Shown piece after piece: positions 38,999 through 47,322 of a stretch of DNA of 64,000 nucleotides. The position numbers were made by a program, and so were the translations under genes. The DNA lies in the NCBI GenBank assembly GCA_045531685.1, contig JAZSEL010000120.1:1-64000 (forward strand). Direction: 5' to 3'. The notes beneath the pieces are model-generated. The model saw only the letters and a program-made list of their open reading frames with translations, was not told where the DNA came from and searched no databases. Position 1 is the stretch's first letter. Each line of letters opens with the position of its first letter. This DNA is from RGIG8767 sp045531685. GTDB taxonomy: Bacteria; Bacillota; Clostridia; Lachnospirales; Lachnospiraceae.

Positions 38999-40384
38999 AT
39001 GTTTAAAATTAAAAAATTATTTGAACCAATTGATATGACAGAGGGAACACCATGGAAAAGTATTGTTATGTTTTCCATTCCTCTTTTAATCGGGAATATT
39101 GCCCAACAGCTGTACAATACGGTGGACAGCATTGTGGTAGGACATTACGTGGGTGACAATGCACTTGCAGCAGTAGGAAGTGCAGGACCTCTTTTTAATA
39201 TGTTACTGGTATTGTTTGTGGGAATATCAGCCGGTGTAGGGATTATGGTATCCCAGTATTTTGGGGCAAAAGACAGGGAGGAACTGTCTTATACCATCGG
39301 AACCAGTCTGATTCTGACAGTATTAGCTTCGTTGTTGATTATGATTGCGGTTCCCCCAATTACCAAAGATTTGTTACGGCTTTTAAATACACCGGATTCG
39401 ATTCTGAATGATTGTACCTCTTATTTGGTAATTTTAATGTATGGGGCACTTGGGCTTGCATTTTATAATATTCTGAGCGGAATTTTACGTGGAATGGGAG
39501 ACTCCTTTTCAGCGTTGTATTATTTGCTCATTGCGACCGTATTAAATATTGTGTTGGATGTTTTATTTGTTGCAAAATTCAACATGGGCGTATCGGGAGT
39601 GGCACTTGCAACAGCCATTGCACAGGGAGTATCCTCCATTATGTGCCTGTGGAAGTTAATGCATATGAAAGAATTCTTTGACTTGGGAAGAAACGAGCTG
39701 AAGCTGTCTAAGCGTCATGTGAAGCAGATTATTCAGTTGGGAATTCCGTCCGGGTTGACCCAGGCGATTTTCTCATCTGCAATGATAGTGGTGCAGTCCC
39801 TTACCAACAGCTTTGGGGAAATGTTTATTGCAGCCAATGTTATTGTTATGCGAGTAGACGGATTTGCCATGATGCCAAACTTCTCATTCGGTATGGCCAT
39901 GACTACTTATGCCGGACAGAACGTAGGTGCCAAGAAGATGGACAGAGTAATCAAAGGGGCAAAGCAGGGTACCTTAATAGCGGTTGGTTGTTCCACTGTG
40001 ATTACAGGCGTGATTTTGCTCTTTGGTAAGCATTTGATGGCTGTATTTACCAAGACAAGTGAATTGGTTGATATGAGTATGTATATGATGAGTATTCTGG
40101 CGGTTGGCTATATTGCCATGGCGGTTACCCAGAGCTTGTCAGGTGTTATGAGAGGTGCCGGAGATACGGTGACTCCGATGTGGATTTCTTTAATTAATAC
40201 GGTTGTTATCCGTGTACCTTTAGCATACGGTATTTCCTATGCAACCAGAAGTCCTGAGCTTCCATACGGAAGGAGTGAGTGTATTCAGGTATCCCTGCTT
40301 GTTACCTGGATATTGGGAGCATGCATTACAGCCTTCTTTTATAAGAGGGGCAAATGGAAAACCAAGGGAATTATGGTAGAATAA
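38999..40384 (+). CDS. MATE family multidrug/Na+ antiporter
   Basis: A 461-residue transporter with 12 membrane segments of the NorM/DinF type, exporting cationic drugs or metabolites by Na+ or H+ exchange. It begins FSIPLLIGNIAQQLYNTVDSIVVGHYVG, the usual MATE start, with a second repeat beginning QLGIPSGLTQAIFSSAMIV near residue 240. The start at 38999 has AAGGGAAG (38984-38991); a longer in-frame start is unsupported. It is followed by a terminator-like hairpin. It is the only gene of its unit. Specificity cannot be read. Confidence 0.94.
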   Translation: MFKIKKLFEPIDMTEGTPWKSIVMFSIPLLIGNIAQQLYNTVDSIVVGHYVGDNALAAVGSAGPLFNMLLVLFVGISAGVGIMVSQYFGAKDREELSYTIGTSLILTVLASLLIMIAVPPITKDLLRLLNTPDSILNDCTSYLVILMYGALGLAFYNILSGILRGMGDSFSALYYLLIATVLNIVLDVLFVAKFNMGVSGVALATAIAQGVSSIMCLWKLMHMKEFFDLGRNELKLSKRHVKQIIQLGIPSGLTQAIFSSAMIVVQSLTNSFGEMFIAANVIVMRVDGFAMMPNFSFGMAMTTYAGQNVGAKKMDRVIKGAKQGTLIAVGCSTVITGVILLFGKHLMAVFTKTSELVDMSMYMMSILAVGYIAMAVTQSLSGVMRGAGDTVTPMWISLINTVVIRVPLAYGISYATRSPELPYGRSECIQVSLLVTWILGACITAFFYKRGKWKTKGIMVE

Positions 40385-40411
40385 TTAAATTGAGTATATA
40401 GGGTAAATTGA

Positions 40412-40442
40412 CTCCGAGGCTTAAGTGTCCCGGAGCTTTTTT
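40412..40442 (+). terminator. Terminator after the MATE gene
   Basis: CTCCG-A-GGC and GTC-C-CGGAG pair with one internal mismatch, followed by CTTTTTT. Confidence 0.75.
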
Positions 40443-40450
40443 ATGCAAAA

Positions 40451-40487
40451 CAATATTAATTTATCGAAAAACGATAAATTAATATTG
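40451..40487. promoter_or_regulatory. Perfect 16-bp inverted repeat, probable operator of the DUF2975 module
   Basis: CAATATTAATTTATCG-AAAAA-CGATAAATTAATATTG is a perfect 16-bp inverted repeat with a 5-base centre. It overlaps the -35 box of the promoter at 40485-40513. The core TTATCG...CGATAA resembles, in my recollection, operators upstream of other DUF2975/YozG pairs; binding by the HTH protein at 41132-41368 is inferred. Confidence 0.7.
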
Positions 40488-40513
40488 CAAAACGATTTGA
40501 ATAGTAGTATAGT
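40485..40513 (+). promoter_or_regulatory. Promoter of the DUF2975-YozG-DUF4173 module
   Basis: TTGCAA and TATAGT separated by 17 bp; the -35 box is the edge of the inverted repeat at 40451-40487, and the ATG is 83 bases downstream. Confidence 0.6.
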
Positions 40514-40595
40514 ATGGTCATAAGATAAGAGTAGGAAAGTCATAGCCTATTCGTACATGCAAAAGAATGTGTAAAAAAACAGAAAGGGAACGGGT

Positions 40596-41051
40596 ATGAA
40601 AGAGGAAAATGTAATCCGGTTAACCAAGTTTTTACTTGATTTTATGTATTTTGCGGGAATGGTTGTAACGGTAAGCTTACCTTGGAGCGTGAAGTGGATA
40701 GGGACCACGTTTAACTATCAGCCTTTTAAAGAGAATTATCACGAAGTGGTGCTGATTTATATAGTGCTTGGCTGTCTGGCGGTACTGATTATAGGAGAGC
40801 TGCGCAAGATGTTCCGGACGGTGCTTGCCAACGATTCCTTTGTTATGGGAAATGTAGTAAGTTTGCAGAGGATGGGAACCTATAGTTTTCTGATTGCAGT
40901 CATTTGTTTTGTCAGAAGCGTGCTATATGTAACAATCGCCATGACAACTTTGATTCTGGTATTTGTGATTGCCGGACTATTCAGTAAGGTGCTGGCTTTT
41001 GTATTTAAGCAGGCCATTGAGTATAAAGAAGAAAATGACCTGACAATATAA
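40596..41051 (+). CDS. DUF2975 family membrane protein
   Basis: A 151-residue protein with four membrane segments (about 15-33, 51-69, 93-112, 114-136). It matches the DUF2975 family, typically encoded next to a small YozG-like helix-turn-helix protein. It should sit in the membrane and may sense or sequester a signal for that regulator; this is not shown for the family. AAAGGGAACGGG precedes the ATG, and the module has its own promoter with a perfect inverted repeat. The HTH gene follows after 80 bases. Confidence 0.78.
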   Translation: MKEENVIRLTKFLLDFMYFAGMVVTVSLPWSVKWIGTTFNYQPFKENYHEVVLIYIVLGCLAVLIIGELRKMFRTVLANDSFVMGNVVSLQRMGTYSFLIAVICFVRSVLYVTIAMTTLILVFVIAGLFSKVLAFVFKQAIEYKEENDLTI

Positions 41052-41131
41052 GAGAGAAGCAAAAGAGGATGCAGATAAAAAGAGCAGTGATGTTACAGAT
41101 GGGTATATAGGAGCAGAATAAGCGAGGATAT

Positions 41132-41368
41132 ATGGCAATTATAATTAATTTGGATGTAATGATGGCAAAGCGTAAGATAGGACTTACGGAGCTGGCGGGA
41201 GAAGTAGACATTACCCTGGCAAATTTGTCTATATTAAAAAATAACAAAGCAAAGGCCATCCGGTTGTCTACCCTGGATGCCATATGCAAAGCACTTCATT
41301 GTCAACCGGGAGATATCTTGGAATACACGGAAGATGAGACCGGCATAGAAATTGTGGCAGAAGAATAG
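41132..41368 (+). CDS. YozG-like Cro/CI-type HTH regulator
   Basis: A 78-residue protein made of one XRE-type helix-turn-helix: IINLDVMMAKRKIGLTELAGEVDI, then TLANLSILKNNKAKAIRLSTLDAICKAL, then CQPGDILEYTED, all typical of YozG. It probably represses the DUF2975 module by binding the inverted repeat at 40451-40487. It is encoded after the DUF2975 gene and before DUF4173, the order commonly seen for this group. The ribosome site is GCGAGGA. Its small size means it needs a partner or dimer to act. Confidence 0.88.
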   Translation: MAIIINLDVMMAKRKIGLTELAGEVDITLANLSILKNNKAKAIRLSTLDAICKALHCQPGDILEYTEDETGIEIVAEE

Positions 41369-41466
41369 AAGACAGAATGGCATAGAAGTGTCAGCAGAAT
41401 AAAAAGAACATAGCACGCAGTGGCGTGTCATTATAAAAAGTAGTAAGAAAAAAGGGAGAATCAAAT

Positions 41467-43155
41467 ATGGAAAATACAAATGTAAGTCTGCCAAATCAGC
41501 AGGCCTTGTTAAGTGCACCTAAAAATCAGGAATTAAAGATTTATGTGGAACGTCCGGAGAGCATCCGCACGGAGAGTATTTGCAAAGAAAAAGCAAATGC
41601 GGAACAAATGAAAAAATCTGCGGAATGGTTTCAAACAATTGCTCCGGGAAGTTTGTTATACGCCATTTTTTATGCGGTATGCATGTACCGGAATACGGAG
41701 GGAATTACTTTCCCTTTTTGCGTAGGCGCTACCCTTTACTTTTTCTTGTATTATGCGAAAAAATTCTGTGTTACCGTGAAAAAATGCGACTTGTTTTTAC
41801 TGACGGCAATGGTACTTCTGGGAGTGATAACCTGTACGACGGATTCAACGGTGCTGATTATTTTGAATAAGCTGGTAATAGCCGGTTCAATGGCTATCTG
41901 GCTTTTGGAATTGTTTTATGATGTGACGGGATGGAGCTTTGCATCTTTCATAAAGGCTGGTTGTTATGCTGTGTTTGGGGGAATCGGACATTTCATAACA
42001 CCTTACATTGACGGAGTGTCATACCTGAAATTGCGAAAAGAAAGAACAGGGAAAGCACCGCTTGATGAAGCTAAGAAGCAAAAATACACAGCCATAGCCA
42101 TTGGTGTCGGAATCAGTATCCCTATGCTTTTTGTGATTATTATGCTTTTATCCAGTGCGGATGTATTTTTTAAGGAATTTTTTGACCACTTGGCAGATAC
42201 CTTGTTTTCATGGGAACTTCCGGAGCTCTTAAGAGAGCATTTCTTTGGTGTTACGGCAACAATCGTTATTATGTTTTCTCTGGCATACGGAATGATTCTT
42301 TACCTGTCAAATAAAAACGGAATCGAAGAAGTGGTAAAAACCCAAGAACAAAAGTGGAATGCCTACATAGCGATTACCTTTAGCAGTATTATCGGAGTGG
42401 TTTATGTCTTATTTGCAGGGATTCAGATATTGGGATTATTCATGGGGAAATTAGCATTACCGGATGGCTATACTTACGCAGGATATGCAAGAGAAGGCTT
42501 TTTTCAATTGGCGTTTGTTTGTTTCTTTAATATTTGTCTGGTACTGGTATGTATGGCATGCTTTGAAGAGAGTAAAGTGCTTAAGGGAATTATGCTTGTG
42601 CTTTGCGGATGTACTTATATTATGTTAGTATCCAGTGCTTATCGGATGGTGCTGTACATTAAGGTGTATCATTTGACATTCCTTAGAGTATTCGTATTAT
42701 GGGCACTTGCGGTAATGGCAATTGCCATGGCCGGAATTGTGACACTTATTTTTATAAAAAGATTTCCGATATTCCGTTATCTGTTAATCAGCATTCTGGT
42801 TTTGTATGTGGGATTTGCGGCAGCACATCCGGATTATTGGATTGCTACTTATAATATCCGTAAGGCAGAAGCCGGGGAAGATGTAGATGAGTATCACCTA
42901 TTGTTTAACCTTTCGTTGGATGCGGCGGTGCCTATTTTGACAAGCTATGAAGAGGAAATACTCAATCCGGAAAAGTATTTTAACGAATATACAGAAGTAT
43001 GGGAGTTAACAAATACGGCGGTACGGTTACAGAATTACGTAGAGCGGATTGAAGAAGAGACAGAAACACTGCAGGGAAGAAAATTTAACATAAGCAAAGC
43101 GGTTGCCGCCTATATGAACGGGCAGTATGTGGGACAGAATGCAGATGAAACATAA
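41467..43155 (+). CDS. DUF4173 family membrane protein
   Basis: A 562-residue membrane protein with about 12 predicted membrane segments in the first 460 residues, then a soluble C-terminus. LFVIIMLLSSADVFFKEFFDHL and an ISAFLRVFVLWALAVMAIA-like region are the family pattern of DUF4173 (DUF4153-like). It has no known activity. The gene lies 98 bases after the YozG-like gene and completes a module seen across Firmicutes. A weak hairpin in the gap (41413-41429) is not a clear terminator. AAAGGGAGAA precedes the ATG. Confidence 0.8.
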   Translation: MENTNVSLPNQQALLSAPKNQELKIYVERPESIRTESICKEKANAEQMKKSAEWFQTIAPGSLLYAIFYAVCMYRNTEGITFPFCVGATLYFFLYYAKKFCVTVKKCDLFLLTAMVLLGVITCTTDSTVLIILNKLVIAGSMAIWLLELFYDVTGWSFASFIKAGCYAVFGGIGHFITPYIDGVSYLKLRKERTGKAPLDEAKKQKYTAIAIGVGISIPMLFVIIMLLSSADVFFKEFFDHLADTLFSWELPELLREHFFGVTATIVIMFSLAYGMILYLSNKNGIEEVVKTQEQKWNAYIAITFSSIIGVVYVLFAGIQILGLFMGKLALPDGYTYAGYAREGFFQLAFVCFFNICLVLVCMACFEESKVLKGIMLVLCGCTYIMLVSSAYRMVLYIKVYHLTFLRVFVLWALAVMAIAMAGIVTLIFIKRFPIFRYLLISILVLYVGFAAAHPDYWIATYNIRKAEAGEDVDEYHLLFNLSLDAAVPILTSYEEEILNPEKYFNEYTEVWELTNTAVRLQNYVERIEEETETLQGRKFNISKAVAAYMNGQYVGQNADET

Positions 43156-43266
43156 AACAGGGTGTTTGCAATTCTTATAATTGTATTAACTTTGTCCCGG
43201 AATGGTTGATTAAAGAAATTGCCTATGCTAGAATTTGAAAAAACTTGAAAAGAGAAGGTAGATAGT

Positions 43267-43749
43267 ATGGCAAATAAAGCAGAATTATTTGATGCAGTAT
43301 GTGCATATATGAATGAACAGAAGTGGAGATATGAGCATAATGAGGAGAAGACTATGATCCGCAGTATAGTAAAGGTACAGTGCAAGCTGCAGACGGTCCG
43401 TATTCTCATTGCCTTTGGAGAAACAGAATTTGCAGTATTTGGGATTCCGAATATGACCGCAGACGAGAATACAAGAGATTCTGTTATGGAATATATTACA
43501 AAAATCAATTTAGGAATGCGTAACGGTAACTTTTTATTGAATCCGGCTAACGGAGAGGTACGTTACCGCACCTATGTGAATGCAAGAGGCATGAATGAAA
43601 TTTCTAAGGAAGTTATTGCAGAAGCTATTTTGGTTCCGGCCATGATGCTTGACCGTTACGGCAATGGTCTGGCAGCCCTGATGATGGGCTATTCCAGTCC
43701 GGATGCAGAAATTGAAAACGCTCACAAACCATTGGGAAATCCTTCGTAA
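43267..43749 (+). CDS. YbjN-like small protein
   Basis: A 160-residue soluble protein resembling the YbjN / type III chaperone-like fold: a first helix (FDAVCAYMNEQKWRYEHNEEK), an early beta-hairpin (LQTVRILIAFGETEFAVFGI), a helix (YITKINLGMRNGNFLLN) and RYRTYVNARGMN. Such proteins are often annotated as sensory regulators, but no function is established. AGAAGG precedes the ATG. The stop codon is in the loop of a terminator (43736-43765), so translation and termination overlap. Family assignment is tentative. Confidence 0.6.
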   Translation: MANKAELFDAVCAYMNEQKWRYEHNEEKTMIRSIVKVQCKLQTVRILIAFGETEFAVFGIPNMTADENTRDSVMEYITKINLGMRNGNFLLNPANGEVRYRTYVNARGMNEISKEVIAEAILVPAMMLDRYGNGLAALMMGYSSPDAEIENAHKPLGNPS

Positions 43750-43765
43750 GAAGGGTTTCTTTTTT
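43736..43765 (+). terminator. Terminator overlapping the stop of the YbjN-like gene
   Basis: GAAATCCTTC-GTAA-GAAGGGTTTC (one G-T) followed by six T; the loop holds the TAA stop codon. Confidence 0.85.
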
Positions 43766-43987
43766 CGTATAAAAGGATTATAGGGAGGATGGATATTGCC
43801 TAAAAATGGGATTTCCTGCAAAAAATGGTTTGACTTACAAAGTATCCTCTGTTAATGTAGTAATGGAAACTATGTGTGGGATTATTAGAAAAGATAAAAG
43901 GCGTTTTTTAAAAACACAACAAGAGATAAGAAAAACGTATTGATTTGTCCATAGTTTTCATAAGGCAAAAAGAAATGAGGAACTATC

Positions 43988-45043
43988 ATGAAATATGAAC
44001 CGTTGGTAATTGGAAATCGAATCGCAAAGAAGCCTATTGTTCAGGGAGGCATGGGGGTAGGCGTCAGTCTTTCTTCCCTTGCAGGAGCGGTAGCAAAAGA
44101 GGGTGGAATTGGGATTATTTCCACTGCACAGATTGGATATAGGGAACCGGATTATGAGAAAAATCCACTGGAGGCGAATCTGCGCGCAACGGAATCGGAG
44201 ATTAAAAAGGCAAAGGAATTGGCAGATGGCGGAATTATCGGCGTAAATATTATGTATGCCACAAGACATTATGAGAAATATGTGGAAGTAGCGTGTAAAG
44301 CAGGCGTGGATTTGATTATTACAGGTGCAGGACTTCCTGTAGAACTTCCACAGCTTGTAGAAGGATACGATGTCAAGATAGCTCCGATTGTATCCAGTGT
44401 AAAATCAGCGAATGTGATTTTAAAAATGTGGGACCGAAAATTTAACCGTACAGCGGATATGGTAGTCATTGAAGGACCAAAGGCCGGAGGTCATCTGGGA
44501 TTTAAAGCAGAAGAAGTAGAATCCATCACATATGAAGAGTACAAAAAAGAGATTGCAAGCATTATGGAAGCAGTGGATGTTTACGGTGAAAAATATAACT
44601 GCCATATTCCTGTTGTTGTTGCCGGTGGAATCAGTGGCGCAAAAAAAGTGCGTGAAATGATGGAACTGGGAGCAGACGGTGTGCAGGTAGCTTCCCGTTT
44701 TGTTACTACATATGAGTGTGATGCTTCTCAGGAATTTAAGGATGCGTACCTGAATGCCAAAGAAGAAGACATTGTTATCGTAAAGAGCCCAGTGGGTATG
44801 CCGGGCCGTGCAATCAATAATACATTTATGCAGGAAACCAAAAGCGGAGCCAAACCGATAACCAAGTGTTATCAGTGTATCAAAGGTTGTCAGGCAAAAG
44901 ATATTCCGTATTGCATTACAAAAGCCCTTGTAAATTCCGTTAGAGGGAATGTGGAGGAAGGACTTGTATTCTGTGGGGCAGATACATGGAAACAGGAGAA
45001 GATGCAGTCGGTAAGAGAAGTTATACAGGAATTGATGGGATAA
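43988..45043 (+). CDS. NPD/FabK-like flavin-dependent oxidoreductase
   Basis: A 351-residue TIM-barrel flavoprotein of the 2-nitropropane dioxygenase / FabK group. PIVQGGMGVGVSLSSLAGAVAKEGGIGIIS opens the barrel; IVIEGPKAGGHLG and PVVVAGGISGAKKVREMMELGADGVQVASRF are the FMN phosphate-binding parts. A cysteine-rich end, CYQCIKGCQAKDIPYC (295-312), is an extra that could bind a metal cluster. It may be enoyl-ACP reductase II, but no other fab gene is near, so a nitronate monooxygenase-type or other oxidoreductase role is equally possible. AGAAATGAGGAA precedes the ATG, and a good terminator follows. Confidence 0.86.
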   Translation: MKYEPLVIGNRIAKKPIVQGGMGVGVSLSSLAGAVAKEGGIGIISTAQIGYREPDYEKNPLEANLRATESEIKKAKELADGGIIGVNIMYATRHYEKYVEVACKAGVDLIITGAGLPVELPQLVEGYDVKIAPIVSSVKSANVILKMWDRKFNRTADMVVIEGPKAGGHLGFKAEEVESITYEEYKKEIASIMEAVDVYGEKYNCHIPVVVAGGISGAKKVREMMELGADGVQVASRFVTTYECDASQEFKDAYLNAKEEDIVIVKSPVGMPGRAINNTFMQETKSGAKPITKCYQCIKGCQAKDIPYCITKALVNSVRGNVEEGLVFCGADTWKQEKMQSVREVIQELMG

Positions 45044-45044
45044 T

Positions 45045-45072
45045 AAAAAGGCAGGAGGAATTCTGCCTTTTT
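45045..45072 (+). terminator. Terminator after the NPD/FabK-like gene
   Basis: AAAAAGGCAG pairs with CTGCCTTTTT around GAGGAATT; the centre includes a GAATTC palindrome. Works on both strands. Confidence 0.92.
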
Positions 45073-45166
45073 GCATATAAAAATTTAGCAGAATCAAAGA
45101 TTTTTGATGGATTAATATGCAATTTTGTGGTACTTTATATCTAGGATAAGATTTTAGGAGGTTACT

Positions 45167-47263
45167 ATGGAATACAACAAAGAGTACTTTAGTGCGAGTG
45201 CAAACAAAAAGGCCATGGGAATGTGGCTTGCTTTGGGAATTATTCTTTCAGGTGCATATTCTATTGAGATTATTAAGGGTCTCAAAACGGTACAGTATTT
45301 TGTGATTATGGAATTAATCTGCTGGGTACCTTTTATCATTGGCTTGATTTATCTGAAAGTAAAAGGCTGGCATGCAGAGAAGTATAATGATATTGTCGGT
45401 GTCGGATACGGACTGTTTTATCTGTACATTATGCTTACTTCACCGGGTACCCTTGCGTTTACCTATATTCTGCCGTTAACGAGTATGCTCATTATTTATA
45501 AGAACAGAAATTATATGATCCGTTGCGGTATTGCCGGTGTTGTAGTAGTAGCTTTTACCATAGTACGTAATTATAGGAACGGTATGAATACACCAAATGA
45601 TATTTCTAATTTTGAAATTCAGTTGGGAATCATTATTTTTTGCTTTGTCGGTTATATTGTTGCCATCAACCATATGTCCAAATCCGATAATGCATTACTT
45701 GGTTCTGTGGAAAACAATTTGTCCAAAGTAGTTGGAACGGTTGAGAAGGTAAAAACAGCAAGTGATTCGGTTGTTGATGGTGTCAATGTTGTAAGAGAAT
45801 TGGCAGATGAAAATAGGGAAGCTGCCCGGAATGTAGTAGACAGTATGGAGGAACTGGTTGTTAACAGCAATGAGCTGGGCGAGAAAATCAATTCTTCCAT
45901 GGAAATGTCCCAGGATATTGATAATCAGGTTGCCAATGTCAATGATCTGGTTGCGCATATTGTTGAATTGAGTGCCAAATCTACCCGTCATGCCAACCGT
46001 AGTTCGGATGAATTGGGCAATGCGGTAAATGCCACCAATTCAATGGCAAAATTATCTTCAGAGGTAGAAGTGATTTTGCGCGAATTTAAGAATCAATTTG
46101 AACGTGTAAAAAGTGAAACCGGTACCATCGACAGTATTTCCTCCCAGACCAATCTTCTTGCGTTAAATGCATCCATTGAAGCAGCAAGAGCCGGAGAGCA
46201 GGGAAAAGGATTTGCGGTAGTAGCGGAAGAAATCCGTAACCTGAGTATGGGAACACAGAATTCTTCCAGCAGTATTATGGAAGCTTTGAATCTGTTAGAA
46301 GAAACGTCCGATAAAATGACAGAGTCGATTACCGCCATTCTTGCATTGATTAACCAGAATCTGGAAATTATGCAGAATGTAAATATCAGCGTGGAAACCA
46401 TAGCAGATGATTCCGTGGTATTGGGTAATGAGATTCAGGTAGTTGATTCTGCCATGAAGAAGGTGGAAGAATCCAATAAGAGCATGGTAGACAATATGCA
46501 GCAGGTTCAGGAAATCATGGTAACCATGACAGAGAGTGTTATTGATTCGGAAGCTACCACATCTACTATGATGAACAAATACGAAGAGACAGCACGTAAT
46601 ATTAATAACATTGAATCTGTTGTGGATAAGCTTGTGGAAGAACTGGGAACCGGTGGTTTCATGGGTGTAAAAGACCTTTCTGTGGGAATGAGTATCGAAA
46701 TTTCTGTAGCGGACAATAAAGACAAGTGGAAAGCCGAAATTGTCCAATTGGATGAAGAAACCATATTCATTGAAGCAAACCCTCAGCTCACAGCATTCTT
46801 GGGAAATACAAAGAAGAATGAATATGGCGTATCGGTTGTTGTTAGTAATTCGTTATACATATGGGAATCCGTAATAATCCGTGAATATAACATGGAAGGA
46901 AAAACGGGTTATGCCCTAACACCGAGTGGCAATCCGACAGTTATGAACCGTAGAAAGCACCCGAGACTTCCAATGTCCAATTCCTGTGAGATTACCTTTA
47001 AGAAGGATGGCAAGACCGTTAAGGGAAGAATGGTAAATATTAGTGCCGGCGGTTATGCATTTTCTTCTGTGGCATCGGAATTTGCAGATGCAGTAGGTGA
47101 GAAAATACAGTTGACCATTCATGATTTTGCTGAAATGGAGGGAAAACCTTTGGACGGTTTAATCATCCGTTCATCCGATGATTTCGGAACATATGTGGTG
47201 GGATGCCGGATGCCGATAGACAATAAGATTATTCAGAAATATGTAGAAGATAAGATGAAATAG
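45167..47263 (+). CDS. Chemoreceptor fused to PilZN-PilZ (cyclic-di-GMP-binding)
   Basis: A 698-residue fusion. Residues 1-170 hold five or six membrane segments with no sizeable outer domain. The methyl-accepting signalling helices follow (180-490), with the hairpin tip QTNLLALNASIEAARAGEQG (327-346) and GFAVVAEEIRNLS. The last 200 residues are a YcgR-like flagellar brake module: an N-terminal PilZN domain (about 495-590) and a PilZ domain with RKHPR (596-600) and NISAGG (624-629), the two motifs that bind cyclic-di-GMP. So one protein should feed both cyclic-di-GMP and membrane signals to the chemotaxis kinase. AGGAGG precedes the ATG, and a 40-base perfect palindrome ends the gene. Confidence 0.92.
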   Translation: MEYNKEYFSASANKKAMGMWLALGIILSGAYSIEIIKGLKTVQYFVIMELICWVPFIIGLIYLKVKGWHAEKYNDIVGVGYGLFYLYIMLTSPGTLAFTYILPLTSMLIIYKNRNYMIRCGIAGVVVVAFTIVRNYRNGMNTPNDISNFEIQLGIIIFCFVGYIVAINHMSKSDNALLGSVENNLSKVVGTVEKVKTASDSVVDGVNVVRELADENREAARNVVDSMEELVVNSNELGEKINSSMEMSQDIDNQVANVNDLVAHIVELSAKSTRHANRSSDELGNAVNATNSMAKLSSEVEVILREFKNQFERVKSETGTIDSISSQTNLLALNASIEAARAGEQGKGFAVVAEEIRNLSMGTQNSSSSIMEALNLLEETSDKMTESITAILALINQNLEIMQNVNISVETIADDSVVLGNEIQVVDSAMKKVEESNKSMVDNMQQVQEIMVTMTESVIDSEATTSTMMNKYEETARNINNIESVVDKLVEELGTGGFMGVKDLSVGMSIEISVADNKDKWKAEIVQLDEETIFIEANPQLTAFLGNTKKNEYGVSVVVSNSLYIWESVIIREYNMEGKTGYALTPSGNPTVMNRRKHPRLPMSNSCEITFKKDGKTVKGRMVNISAGGYAFSSVASEFADAVGEKIQLTIHDFAEMEGKPLDGLIIRSSDDFGTYVVGCRMPIDNKIIQKYVEDKMK

Positions 47264-47274
47264 GAAAAGAGAAG

Positions 47275-47314
47275 ATAGACAAAACCCCTGTCATATGACA
47301 GGGGTTTTGTCTAT
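47275..47314. terminator. 40-base perfect palindrome, bidirectional terminator
   Basis: ATAGACAAAACCCCTGTCAT and its exact reverse complement form a perfect 20-bp stem. It lies between the converging chemoreceptor-PilZ and methyltransferase genes and has A and T runs on both sides, so it can stop both. Confidence 0.95.
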
Positions 47315-47322
47315 GTGAGGGA

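Noticed and set aside
43750..43987. FapR-type or FabT-type operator before the FabK/NPD-like gene
   Set aside because: No clear inverted repeat in this gap, and the -10 candidate there is weak, so no regulatory call is made.
45073..45166. Cyclic-di-GMP riboswitch before the chemoreceptor-PilZ gene
   Set aside because: I looked for the GEMM-I core and its tetraloop in this leader and before the other chemoreceptor and found no match.
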